DNA of 64,000 nt from Leptasterias polaris (lineage: Eukaryota; Echinodermata; Asteroidea; Forcipulatida; Asteriidae). Below the pieces are notes generated by a model. It ran no database searches, was not told the DNA's origin, and was given only the letters and a program-made list of their open reading frames with translations. Positions 1-11,537 of the stretch are shown here, piece after piece (position 1 is the stretch's first letter; the number at the start of each line of letters is the position of its first letter). Location of the stretch: NCBI GenBank assembly GCA_037783415.1, contig JAZGTN010000218.1:992001-1056000 (forward strand), in the 5' to 3' direction. Made by a program: the position numbers and the translations under genes.

Positions 1-144
1 TCGTACAAAATCTCAAGATTATTATCAAGGAAAGAGAAAGCGAAGCCGACTTTTTGATAACAATGATAACATCTCAAACCTGCTTTTTTTGTTAAAGATG
101 ATGAATTCCTTCTCCTGTTCAATAACTGCCCAGTTAAAGCAACC

Positions 145-1188
145 GTGGTGATTAATGATCCGTTTAAGCGTCACATACAAGCATCGTGCAGTACAGTAAA
201 AACTGGTGAGCTAATCGGAGTGCCGTATGATGAGGTGATTGTACCATCAGAGACAAAACCACATAGTGCTACTCAGCCTGGTGCTACTACACAAAAAACT
301 ATTAAGCGGACACTCAAAAAAGCGCACCTTGCTGACAGTAACTCTCGCAAGAGAAATGTACCTGTACATGTCATGAAATCAACAAAAAAATGCAACAGTG
401 TGAAAAGGGTAAAATCGTTGCCACCGTGCCAGGAAATCCCAACAAGAAGTGAACGCGGACATCATTTGGATGAGGTCAGCCAATGCATTGTGGGTAGCGC
501 AATAGTAAGCTGCGGAGACTTCCTTGGAACAGATGACCTAGATGTTTACCATTTCGTTACTAAACTTTGTATCGACCAAACTGGTCAATGCATAGCCTCT
601 GGTTACACTGTAAGACATATTGGACAGAAGAAAGTTTTGCAATGTGGACAGTTTACCGCTTCATTAGATCATCAACCAATCGAATCTAATTTCAGTGTTG
701 ACACTGTTTGGCAACAACGTGTGCTGAGTGCCAAGCTGGCATCGGAAGAACGGATACGGCAACAAGCAGCACCTAGTGTTCGAGATATTCAACAGAGGCG
801 AGTTGTTCTACGACGCATCCTTACTACTGATTTTCAGCGAAGTTTAGCCGGGAAGAAGCGGCAAACTAAACTGTACATTAATTATGATAATCGAATCGAT
901 GCAGCGGAATTTGGTTTAAATGCTGGCAATGGATTCCGAGAGGAATATTCTCCCGAAAGTTTTAATGTATTTGATGGACTTCTGGGACCACAATGGGACT
1001 GTAAAAAACACAAAGACAGTAACAGATTTGCATATATATTTCTTCTATCTTTTCGACTTTTACCAATGAAGCAATACATTGAAGTCACTATCTCTCTCGT
1101 ATCAAATTCGTCATTTGAATGGAGATCAGAGTACAGGAAAGATACACTGCACCAACTTATTTGTGCCAACACGCCACAGGCAACTTGA
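145..1188 (+). CDS. Unrecognised ORF, 347 codons, probably partial
   Basis: I do not recognise the product. The reading frame opens at a GTG and has no convincing ATG near its start. The same frame stays open upstream to a stop near base 64, and a neighbouring frame over bases 2-148 is also open and reads like protein, so the true 5' part may lie left of the window behind a frameshift or an intron. The protein is basic in residues 45-90 (many K/R, possible nuclear signal), followed by a more globular part at residues 110-330. No signal peptide or membrane segment is seen. A second frame at 1079-1282 extends past the stop, so the true C-terminus may differ. It could be an exon of a host gene or an ORF of an old transposon. 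Confidence 0.4.
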   Translation: MVINDPFKRHIQASCSTVKTGELIGVPYDEVIVPSETKPHSATQPGATTQKTIKRTLKKAHLADSNSRKRNVPVHVMKSTKKCNSVKRVKSLPPCQEIPTRSERGHHLDEVSQCIVGSAIVSCGDFLGTDDLDVYHFVTKLCIDQTGQCIASGYTVRHIGQKKVLQCGQFTASLDHQPIESNFSVDTVWQQRVLSAKLASEERIRQQAAPSVRDIQQRRVVLRRILTTDFQRSLAGKKRQTKLYINYDNRIDAAEFGLNAGNGFREEYSPESFNVFDGLLGPQWDCKKHKDSNRFAYIFLLSFRLLPMKQYIEVTISLVSNSSFEWRSEYRKDTLHQLICANTPQAT

Positions 1189-1189
1189 A

Positions 1190-2870
1190 ATTATTGAGCT
1201 TTGGGGATTACATCTTGTTGTGTTGCCTGAAAGTCCATCTAATAAAAAATACCAAAGTGTACTAAAAGCATGTTTAGTTTAGAGGAATTGTAGTTTAGTT
1301 TAAGGGTAATCGTGAAGAATTTGCCGATTGATTTGTGTTTCTTCAACGTTGATTTAATTCATTGTGTATTTAACGTGTGGGTAGGGGGAAAGCGAATCAA
1401 ACGTGTAACCTTGTGCCAACAGACTATAAGATGAGACTGGTGTGACCACAAAGAACATTTTGATGGTTTTGTATATATAAGCATCATTATAGAGTGTTTT
1501 TTTAGAGGACAAGCACAAAAATATAATAATACCGGGACGCACTCACAGTGTACAAAAAGCTTTAGTTATAGTATTTATAAAATTCTTCCCTTGTTAACGG
1601 AGAAACAAGTAAGGAAATTAAAGCTTTAAAGAACGTATGAGGCGATATGTGGATAGTTCTTAATAGGGAAGGGGGGGTGTGGAAATGTTTTGGTTGAGGG
1701 AAAAAGGCAAAATTAAATGGGGAACAGGTGTTGGTGGGGGTGGGGTTTGGATAAGATGGAGGGTGTGAAAAGGAAACTGCCAAAAGACATTGAACCGAGA
1801 TGCACCAAGGAGCGGGAAATTCGAAACTGAATCAGGTGCTAGAAGATAGATTGGCAGCGAGAGGGAGTGAAGGGAAAACACATGTTGTCTGTGTGGTCTC
1901 TGGTAGTAAATCATTCCTGACTGTCTAAATGTTGTTATGGGGTGGGAGACAAGTGTCTCTGTATTCAGATACTCAGGCAATGGTTACAACAGATGTTTTT
2001 ATGAAACTTCATGAAGGATTGAGGGGGAGTGGGTTTTGGAAAGGGGGGGGGTTGGTTTTCAGGGGATGGGGTTGTTGGAATTCACTAAAAGAAACTTTTA
2101 CCCAGTGATAATATGTTGAGCCACTTTTTTTATTCCTTTAATGGAATAGCTCAAAACATATTTTCAGTGCGTTATATAAGCTGCACCTCATCAGTCACCA
2201 TTCTGGCTTATGTATCCTTTATTATGAAAAATTTGCCACAAGGAGTGATCAAAATGTAGCTTGTTAGAGTAGAAGGATCCAGCGAGATTAGTATTTTTCG
2301 TTTGTTTTTAGTTTAACGTAATCTCGTCTGGATCCAAACCCTGTTGTTTCTTTAATTTATTGTACCAAACTGTTGTTCTTGGAGTAATTCAACCAGGATT
2401 TGCAAGTTCTGTTCGTCCATTTCTTTGAGTATGTTTTCTTCGGTTGAATCTTGCAATCTAGCCCGAATTATTTGGTCTTTTATGTTCTTTTGTCTTTTGT
2501 AGGCCAACAGAGGTGGTACAGGGAAGAGTTTGTTAAGGAGATCACTGTCATTTATTAAGTGCCAGTTAAAAAAAAAAAATTATGATATAATAATAAAGTA
2601 TACAATGTAACGCTTAAAAATTGTGCTCATTATTAAATATAATATAGAGAAGACACAGTAGAAAAAAGAAATTCCAAAAGAGAAGAAGAAAAGATGGATC
2701 AGACCACACTGTGGTGTACAAGAGGAAGCTTATTTAAGGCCGTGGGAATGGAATGTGGTCATGGTCAGAGGGTGAAACAAGTTCCGGACTGAACCATGGG
2801 GGAATTGATGAGATTTATGGGGGTGGGGGGGTGGGGGGGGGGGGGGCTGACTAATAATTGGGGTCCTTGT
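1190..2870. other. Non-coding stretch with G-rich runs
   Basis: No coding sequence is supported here. The plus strand holds several G-rich stretches (about 1665-1760, 2020-2080 and 2816-2847) that could fold as G-quadruplexes. The last one lies just upstream of the kinase TATA box. Short ORFs on the opposite strand are proline/serine-rich reflections of this composition. Confidence 0.5.
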
Positions 2871-2879
2871 GAAACAATG

Positions 2880-2887
2880 TATAAATA
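2880..2887 (+). promoter_or_regulatory. TATA box of the kinase-like gene
   Basis: TATAAATA lies 37 bases before the ATG at 2924, so the 5' leader would be very short. The placement is right for a core promoter. The G-rich run at 2816-2847 sits about 35 bases further upstream. Confidence 0.5.
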
Positions 2888-2923
2888 GTCAGAATCTTAT
2901 TCTTAGCTTACACTACCAATACC

Positions 2924-4657
2924 ATGGATCATCAAGAAAAAATAATTCGTAATATCTTTGAAGTTGACAAAAATGGCAAGGTTTGCGTACAAATTGCCCT
3001 GGAGAAGGTTCGTCGTCATTTCCCGCTGTTGAGTAACAACAAAGAGTCATCTCATGAGGAAGTGCTTTGGAGATTCTATGAAAAGAATGAGGCCGGGTAG
3101 GAGCAAGAAAAATCCGAAACCCTCTTGGATGTACTATGGCATCAAGCTGGTGTCCAACCTTGATGAGTGCGTGATTCCAGAAAGCTGTGCACAAAACGAA
3201 TCCTCGCCTATGCTGCCTGGTGTGGACCAGCTCATCAAAAATTTGAATACACCACCAGCCGATAAACGCCTCCAGGAAGAAAATGCGGCCCTTAGGGTAG
3301 AAATGGAGGCGGCCAGGAAAAAACTCGACATAGTTGAGAAACGTCTGGAAACTTTGCAGAGAAATTCCTACTTGTATGTATATCAGGCGGGAAGCACTGC
3401 CACAAGGAGAACAAATCGGGATGGGCACTTACGGCACATGTACCATGTCAGCGTACAAAGGGATGAAAGTTGTCGTCAAGGCAACAAAAAACCCAGAGAG
3501 GCTGCCAACAAGACGTTTACGGGAGAGTGTGCTGAAAGAGGCAAGATCTATTCTAAACTTGAAGGCATCCCAACAACTCCCCCCATTTGATTGGTGTCAG
3601 CGTTGAAAAAGAACCATTCTGTCTTATAACACAGTATTGGGGAAACACCACCCTCGGGTATGCCATAATGTAAACAAGGTGTGAGAGGCTGCGTCCCATG
3701 GGTGAAGGTGATGCAACAAGTTGTAGACGGTCTGCAAACAATACACGGTAGTGGTATTGTTCACAATGACCTGAAAGTTAAGTTATCTTATTGTAGTCCA
3801 TGCTTCACAAAATCAAAACAGTGTATATATGTACATGTATTATTTAACATCGAATGTTCCTACCCCTGTCTGTGCATTCGCCTTATTTTGAAATTGCTGC
3901 GTGAGTTACGAAAGGGCAATTGTCCATACAAAGCCAAATGCATAATGAATGATGAATGATGAATGATGGTCATCTTGCATGCGCGCCAACTCGTACATGT
4001 ATATGTACATGTCTTATTATATGCCAACTCGTACGCATGTCAACGTGTACTTTTACAAGCTGAGTCTTATGACTGTGTACGGGTTAGCTTGTGTAGGAAT
4101 CTGGGTCAACTCGTACCCTCTAGTAAATTTCAGATCAAAGAACGATGTTTGTTTCCAGAAAGGATTTGTTTGTTAAGAAGGGTGTTGTTTTCCTATGAGG
4201 GACCATGCCTAGTTCGTTAGTATGGCATTGAACGCCCTGGTGCACACACTGCCTGAAAATTCACTTTGAAAATCAGTTTAATTTTGTTCTCTTATATTTT
4301 GATGAAACAGAAGACAACATAGTACTCCGGAAGGAGCTTGGGTACAGCCCCGTCATCATCGACTTCGGAAAGTGCTCTCAAATAGCCCATCCACCGTCAC
4401 CGTACCGGCTCACCGTAAAACAGCAAGTGCAATGGATGAGACGATATCCTTGGATAGCTCCCGAGCTACTTGCTAGCAAGGACGAGCCATCATCGTCTAC
4501 AGATGTTTACTCATTGGGATACATTTTGCGCTGCATCACCAAGAAAGTCCACAACGACACGCTCAAGAACGCCTATGCCATCACGTACTTGGAGGAACCG
4601 GGCAAACGAGCGAGCTTAAATTACGTCCAGGACGTCCTAAAAACCTGTGTTGTATAA
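2924..4657 (+). pseudogene. Protein-kinase-like gene, frameshifted, one intron
   Basis: Pieces in three frames spell a eukaryotic protein kinase. From ATG 2924 there is an N-terminal region, then a short coiled coil (about 3270-3360), a glycine-rich loop GMGTYGTC (3419-3442) and the VAIK-like lysine in VVVKA (about 3469). The catalytic loop HNDLK (about 3762-3776) has Asn for the usual Arg of HRD. DFG (about 4361) and the APE-like WIAPELL (about 4450) follow, then DVYSLG. The stretch from about 3777 to 4310, between catalytic loop and DFG, looks like an intron with an AG acceptor at 4310, but no donor there keeps the frame exactly. At least three frame changes, near 3095, 3370 and 3590, break the 5' exon, which argues for a pseudogene or a poorly read locus. 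The kinase subfamily cannot be named from what is visible. Confidence 0.7.
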
Positions 4658-4837
4658 TGCCCACCATATACTGTACCTCCCATAAACATTAGAAATTGAG
4701 CGAGTCTGTGAATAGCCAATTCATCTGTACTCAAACTCAAGTTTATGAGATTATTAATGATCTGATAAACTTGAGTACACATCCTTGTTCATGGGGGGCA
4801 CTGCGGGGTTTTATTTACCAAGTTTTCTCTTTACAAG

Positions 4838-5651
4838 TACAGTCGTTTGACCAGTTCTGGATCACTTTTTGAATTCACGTTGTTTTTTGTTGCAATCTTT
4901 TTGACATCTTTAACAAAAATGTTGATCAGTTTACCTAAACATGTTATGAAACTCACCAAGTATCTGCTGACAAAAAAGATTAGTACTTTTGAAAAGGATT
5001 TGAGAAAAACAGCGCAAAACCCAGCGACAAAAACACAAACAACAGCAAAGGCAATTGAAAAAGCGAAGCGCACCTAAAAGCAACGTTGACCCCTCCAAGT
5101 TTCATTTTCTAAAAAAACCAAAAAAACAACTACAATAATTTGTATCTCAAAGCAATAAATAAACTTTCTACACTGATGATTTTACCTCACTTAGTAAGTT
5201 AGTGCGGCACCATTTAAGGCAATGAGATGTTGAGTGATCCCGAACTGGTCAAGGGTATAATGCCCCCAAAGAAGATTTTGGTACTTTCGTCTCATCAAAA
5301 AACAAGACGACGGCTCAGTATTTACGTATTTTGTACACATTCTTAGCATTTTAAATAAATGTTACGCCCTGGCGTTCAAATTATAAAGGTGAGAATTTTT
5401 AACAGCATTTTTCAACCAACATTTTAAAACAAAATAATTATCAATATCGCAGACAAACTTCAGGAAAAGTGCCATAATTTATTTGTCAATAATGTCTGGC
5501 ACCTTATTTAGGGTTTGTTGGTTTAATGGATGTTATTCTTCACATTTATCGACATAAATTGGTAATGTGAGAAGTAATATAATTATTTGGTTATTGCAAA
5601 GTACGGTGATCCCGAACCGGTCAATGATCCCGAACCGGTCAAATGACTGTA
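4838..5651. mobile_element. Tc1/mariner-like non-autonomous element
   Basis: The ends are inverted repeats of about 28 bases beginning CAGTC and containing TTTGACC, flanked by TA on both sides (4838-4839 and 5650-5651). The right end has an extra tandem copy of a GATCCCGAACCGGTCAA-type module, and another lies at about 5235. At 814 bases it is too short for a full transposase. The 76-80 codon ORFs on both strands at 4831-5077 do not resemble one. The TA duplication and CAG start fit Tc1/mariner as an inference. Confidence 0.65.
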
Positions 5652-5654
5652 CTC

Positions 5655-5944
5655 ATACCTGCCAACATTGAAACATCAGAAATAGGAACACCAGTTTTAC
5701 GAGTCCAAGGTAGCGACTCAAGAAGTCGCGTGCTGCGAGTAAAGCTTTTTAAAACAATGTACAAAATTACTGTATCCCGTTAGAAAATCTCTATGGCACA
5801 AGCAAATTGCACCCTCTTTTTGAACTTTTTGATCTTGTGGATTGCTGCCTCTTGTCAGAAATAGGAATGTTATGGGGTTCTTGCGGCCTGTAATCTCAAA
5901 ATCTGGACAATTCCAATTAAATCTGAACAGTTGGCGGGTATGAG
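5655..5944. mobile_element. Possible short inverted-repeat element (MITE)
   Basis: CATACCTGCCAAC at the left and its near reverse complement GTTGGCGGGTATG at the right face each other about 275 bases apart. This resembles a MITE type seen in marine invertebrate genomes, from memory. A target duplication could not be fixed. It directly abuts the preceding element. Confidence 0.4.
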
Positions 5945-6940
5945 AATTTAGTAATGATGAGGGTGACGACCAATCTTCTATAATATCTTTTTGGTCGGCT
6001 GAAACCGCAATATTTAAAACCCATCTTTGACAAGGAAAGAGCTTCATTTAGGAAACGAAAACACAATTTCAAATCACCGAAATACTTATACGTAACATAA
6101 ATTTTGTTTTAATATTCACAATTGGTAAGAGTTTATAGGAACTGCTTCTGTACTTCTTTATAATAAAGAATAAAGAGATATGTAATAAAACCAACCTGTA
6201 CAATTTTCAGCTCATTTCATTCTTTGTTTGTGTGTTCATTCAAATGACCCCGAGACGAAAACTATTTTGGAGTCTTATTTCACTAATTATTAGAACACGC
6301 TAAAATAAAAGCTGAAATATTTCAAGGAATGTGCGCTATCATGAACTTAATACAGTGCAAGTTTCATGTAAAACTTTGTGGACACTTCTGTTTTTTGAAC
6401 TTACCAATAGTGTTTAGTATGGCTATAGGTGATATGTTTTGAATTCATAACAAAAAATTTCCAGAACCCAGGAGGATAATCTCTCAGTTTTTAGAACATT
6501 TTACATATTGTCAAAGTGAACAAAAATGATACACACTTGACCTCAATACGACCTTTTGTTTCGAACGAAACCAGAAGTTTGAGGAATTAGAAAGGTCTTC
6601 ACAAAGCACACGGATAATGTATACAATGTACATGTACATGTACATTTACAATGTACAGTGTGCCTATACCAACGTAGAGAAGGCCTGCACGCGCCTGCTG
6701 CACAACCGTGCAGCTAGCGTGAGCGCCGATTGGCTAACAGGAAGTCACTGCACAACCCGACTGTACGCCCGCCCAGCACGCCCGCCCAGCACGCCCGGTG
6801 GGGATTGCCTGTCACGGGCGTCCTTCAGTTGTTGCGATAATTGATTGAAGGGTACTGTACTGGTACTGCTATAAACCTTTATAAGAAATAAGTTAAGAAT
6901 GAAATAGGTCGCACTTTTCACGAGAGTGTGTCTCTAATGC
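5945..6940. other. Non-coding; one GC-rich island
   Basis: Mostly AT-rich sequence without a supported gene. Bases 6611-6660 are a GTACAT-type microsatellite. Bases 6680-6830 are sharply GC-rich with CpGs, an ATTGG (inverted CCAAT) and a short repeated CGCCCGCCCAGCA module. This could be a promoter remnant, but no exon can be attached to it. Confidence 0.35.
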
Positions 6941-6941
6941 T

Positions 6942-7985
6942 TGTAATTTGCCTTGGAATGAACTTAACGATTTCACTTATGATACATGTATTATTGTATT
7001 TGTAAGGATTCGTAACACTTATCATTGACCACTTTACGACGATATGAGTCCTTAAACATGGAATTTGGGCTTTCATTCCCTTTTTGAAATCATCCTCCAG
7101 TGGGGGCCGGACACTTACGGCTAAGTTAAAGAATATATGTTCCATAATTGTAAACTACCGCCGCAATTAATGACAGTGAAGCCGACATTTGTTTTACCAG
7201 ACTTATAAGAGGAAATAATGTACAATTTATTTCCCATAATAAACACTTATCCCCAAACCCTGAAATGATAAGCATGTGCAAAACGGCGATATCAGTCCTT
7301 AAACATGGGATTTGGGCTTTCTTTCCCTTTTTGAAATCACCCTCCAGTTGAGAAATGCCCCAAGTCGACCACAAGAACAAACATACACGGAGTCGACCCC
7401 ATACTTCATAGACCCCCATAGCATGCCACAGTACACACGATAATGTGATAAATCGATCCCATACCATGTACCTAGCATGCTAGAGTACAGTATATGATAC
7501 AGGATACACCAAGTCGATCCGTGATTAGTCATTCGTGTATGACGTAACATTGTTTACGGAAGTTTTAGCGTGCATCAATGCGTGCCTTGCTGCTTGTAAT
7601 TTGCCTTGGAATGAACTTAACGATTTCACTGATGATACATGTATTATTGTATTTGTAAGGATTCGTAACACTTATCATTGACCACTTTACGACGATATGA
7701 GTCCTTAAACATGGAATTTGGGCTTTCATTCCCTTTTTGAAATCATCCTCCAGTGGGGGGACACTTACGGCGAAGTTAAATAATATATGTTACATAATTT
7801 TTAAATAAACACTTATTCCCAAAATCGTCAATGATAAGCATGTGCATAACGGCGATATCAGTCCTTAAACATTGGATTTGGGCTTTCTTTCCCTTTTTGA
7901 AATCATCCTCCAGTGGGGGGACACTTACGGCAAAATTAAATATCATAATGTTGCATAATTGTAAAAAAAAAACTTATTCCCAAAA
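6942..7985. repeat. Cluster of four related repeat copies
   Basis: A unit of about 200 bases recurs at about 6942-7150 and 7588-7800, with shorter copies near 7240-7350 and 7805-7945. Shared landmarks are TTGTAATTTGCCTTGG, CCTTAAACATGGAATTTGGG and CCCTTTTTGAAATCATCCTC. The copies are direct and differ by substitutions and small deletions, as after local duplication. Confidence 0.75.
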
Positions 7986-7989
7986 CCTT

Positions 7990-8190
7990 CAATGATAAAC
8001 ATGTCATATCAAAGTCGGAGAGTAACACAACCAGATCATTGTCTTGCCACGATGCCTGGTGGTCATAGCTTCCGCACACAAAACATTGGCCACGGACGGG
8101 ACAATCTCGGACGAGGTGGTCTGTTGCTTGGCATATCCTGCACGTTTTCACTAGGCAGCTGCGGACTCTGGTTTTGATGTTTTCGACCAA
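7990..8190 (-). pseudogene. Zinc-knuckle ORF fragment from a retroelement
   Basis: The minus strand encodes one complete CCHC knuckle (CRICQATDHLVRDC, C-x2-C-x4-H-x4-C), then a second in which the last cysteine reads as tryptophan (CFVCGSYDHQASW). Such pairs occur in LINE ORF1 and gag proteins and bind nucleic acid. It sits downstream of LINE reverse-transcriptase debris in the same orientation, the wrong order for one element, so it probably comes from a separate insertion. Confidence 0.5.
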
Positions 8191-8249
8191 ATTTTGGTAT
8201 TGGCGTCATACGTTGACTACCGTGCCGTATATATGGAGAGTGCATTAAT

Positions 8250-8935
8250 TTTTTTATTTTTTATTTGTTTACCTTACTCAAGCGAACAAGAAGCTAATAG
8301 TAATAAACTACAGCTAGAGTTCATAAGGATTTTATGAATCCTGGACTTGAAAGACTGGGCTGATTGGGCTACAACGACAGAAGCAGGTAGTGAGTTCCAA
8401 AGCCTGGCACAGGATGGTATGAAGGATCTCTGATGTTGAGACGTGCGTGATTTGGGGATGATGACAGTATTGATTGCCAAGTATTGCGGCGTGTTGTTTG
8501 AGACTGTCAGGTGGATGTGGTAAAAGAGAGCACTGATTTTTTTTGAAAACTGTTAAGCCAGCAACTCGTCTACGGTGGCTAAGGGGTTTGGATACCAAGC
8601 TCTGCATGAAGATTTGGTTGAATGGAAACCACAGCTTTGTTTTTGAGTCTGTCAAGGATCTCCAGTTTTGATTTTGCTGCTGTTCCCCAAACTGGACTGC
8701 AATATTCCAAGTTAGGTCTGATAAATGACTTGTAGATGGTCGCAGTAGTTCTACAGTCAAGTTCTTCCACTTTGCTTTCCGCATCATACCTAGTTTTCTG
8801 CTGGCGGCTAGAGCAAGGTTACTTATATGTTGTGTCCAAGAAAGTTTTGCATCCAGTGTGACCCCCCAAATCTTTATGAAGTCCACATCTTTAAGTGACT
8901 CCCCAAGAAACTTCAATTGTATTTTGGTATTATTA
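8250..8935 (-). mobile_element. LINE 3' fragment (end of RT ORF)
   Basis: Broken minus-strand frames encode the region after the RT catalytic core: a GVTLDAKLSWTQHI block, then FIRPNLEYCSPVWG, then the terminal RSFIPSCARLWNSLP and SFKSRIHKIL blocks. These are typical of jockey/CR1-group LINEs. At least two frameshifts separate them. An A/T-rich stretch near 8250 fits the 3' end. The element is 5'-truncated and dead. Confidence 0.75.
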
Positions 8936-9600
8936 CAACGTAGTATTTAAGTAAAGGCATCAACGTTGTGAAGAAGTAATTTTTTGGTCTCGTTAAAACG
9001 TAGTTATTATGTTGTGACATGCACGTTTGTCTACACGTTGCAGTCACGTTGTCTTGACAATGTATTTCGGTATTATTAAAACGTAGTTTTTGCGTTCTGG
9101 CAGTCCTGTTGTCTACACGTTTTATTTTGGTAACATAAAAACATAGTAATTATGTTGTGATGAGCACGTCTGCATGTTGTAATTTGGTTTTACCAAAATG
9201 TCATGATTAAATTGTGCAGTCACATTGTCTTGACGTTGTATTTCGGTATTGTATAAACAAAGTATTTGCGTTGTGGCAGTCACGTTGTCTTCACGTTGTA
9301 TTTTGGTAATATTAAAAACGTAATATTTAAGTTTCAGCTGTATGTTGTCTTGTAACGTAATGTTTAAGTTTTGGTGTTCACATTATATATCATTCAATGT
9401 ATTTTGGTATTGTATAAAAAGGTGTACAAATGTAGTACTTATGTCGTGACAAACACGTTGTCTCAACCTTCAAACATCACTATTGTGACCTTCACATTGT
9501 CCTTTTAGTTTTATCACAACGTAGTATATCTTCATATGTATGTTTTGACCCTGACCTCGTAAACGTTGTTGAGTTTGTATTTGGCAATGTTTAGACCATC
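8936..9600. repeat. Degenerate minisatellite with ACGTTGT/TTTTGGTATT units
   Basis: An imprecise unit of roughly 55-65 bases recurs about ten times, with landmarks CACGTTGTCTTGACGTTG, TATTTCGGTATTATT and AAAACGTAGTATTT. Units vary in length and have drifted, so this is an old tandem array. No coding potential is seen. Confidence 0.65.
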
Positions 9601-11530
9601 ATGTTGAATATTTCAAGCAGCTTGTTGGGATGGTTTTGGAGGACATTTTACATCGATTGTCATTGATACAATTGGCACTTGAGGAGCGTCCCTATCGCAT
9701 CTGCATCGATCAATCTGAAGAGTACAACCATTAATTGCATTTAATTGAACTTATTGTGTCAAGCAGCAGTGCACAGTATTGGGAGAGAATCCATCCCCCA
9801 TCTCCCCCCCCCCTCCAACACACACACCACCTGCTGTACAGCGGCATTCCAAGCCGTGGACTGAATCTTCTACAGAAATATTTTCCACTGATAGGATTGT
9901 CTATCATCACTTAGGCACTTAGGCCGTTTTTGTTCCATGCTAAAAACTTCCTCTAAAACCAAAACTTGTTCCTCAATGTTTCAAAGTTTGAAGTAACTCT
10001 CGGGTACTAGTAAATGTGTTTGCTTCAGTTTTGAATTACAAAGACCTATGTTTCCGTTCAGATATCACGCGCTCATCTTGACGCATTGAGCAGCAGCGCG
10101 CGGAATGCTGAAGTCTTTTAAAAATTATGATGACGTCATGACAACAAAAATATCACATATGCAAATTTGTAGATAGGGCTTACAAGTGGTACAATCCCTA
10201 AAAGATTTTTAAAGAAATTCACCAAATTTATGAACTAGGTGCACTAATTAGCTGTTTCGTAGGGAAAGCGTAGGGAAGCGCAGCGAAACAGCTCTTGTTT
10301 TTGTTAAAGTTTTTATTTTTTTAAATTTTATTTGTCTGTTTCTGACTACCGGAACTCATTCAAATAACGCATGTGTGGTCCAAGCGCTGTTTTGCATAGT
10401 TCCCGATAAATAAGCAATTGCAATGAAACTTCCAGTGATGAAAGGCATTGGTGCAATAGTGGTCCTAAAAGAGGGACGTCATGATGACGTAATCTTAAAG
10501 ATTTATATTTTAAATATTTGAAAATGCATATCAAATCAGCTACAAGAGACCCCACGTTTCTGTTTGCGGGATTGGGTAGGGATGAATTAGGGCTTTATTT
10601 TATTCAGTGTGCCTGACCTCACGTGACCTCTACTTCCGGTTGAAACCGGAAGATCCCTCGTAAATCAAAAGTGGCAAAAGTTATGAAATTTCTTTGGAAG
10701 ATCCCTCGTAAATCAAGTGGTAACAATGTTAATGTTTGGCCAGGGTCTACTTAAAAAAAAATATATACCAATGACGTCATAAGTGTCAGATTTTTTAAGG
10801 TTCATGCAGGCTGTTAAAAAAGTTGAAAGATGAGGGTCAGCGAATTTCAATTATAATTTGGGGATCACCAAGGGGGGTGAAAGGATCCCCATTGGTAATG
10901 TCAAAAAATTCATGGCACTCTCTGTTAGCTGGGGTGAGACCCCCTTAAATTTAGACACCTCTAATGCAAAGAATATAATAGTGTTTTTTACTGAAATTAC
11001 CCTAAATTCTATCTTTACAGAAATGTGCTTTAAACTCAACCGATTTATACAATTTTTATGTCATGTCTGTAGTGTTCTATATATAATAACATAGCATTTC
11101 TTAAATTTGCTTGTTTGGTTTAGAAATTATGCTAAGTGAACTTTAAAATGGCATAAAAATGACATTTTTTCAATTACCAAAAACTTCCGAAATTACTGAA
11201 ATTTGAAATCAATGTATTTTCTATATTCAGGCTAGTTCAACATTGAAACTCACATTCGTAAGAGGTTATGTAGTGTACTTTAAGGATATTAAATCAAACA
11301 TTTGGGTTTTTTCAAAATTGTTGAGGTAGGGATTTTGTATGGGTCATATTTACCCTTATTTTTAAGTAATAATTCGTGTCTTCCAGTTTAATTGAGTTAC
11401 CAATTCCTTTTTATTGATACTTTTGAGTTATAATAACTAAATAGATACAAAGCACCATGTGATTTTGGAATATTCCATTTTTGAAAGGGGGTTTTAACCC
11501 TCCCCAACCACGTGGTTTATCTAATTGTGC
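9601..11530. repeat. Dispersed repeat modules, no gene
   Basis: Contains a small hairpin, CTGTTTCG facing CGAAACAG, at 10250-10291 followed by a T-rich tract. Modules with TGATGACGTCAT-type palindromes lie near 10128, 10480 and 10775, and a CTTCCGGTTGAAACCGGAAG palindrome near 10631. The same modules recur near 17.9-18.1, 19.3, 20.6-20.8, 21.6, 30.8-31.2 and 35.6-36.1 kb. No coding sequence is supported. Confidence 0.5.
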
Positions 11531-11537
11531 ACAATAC

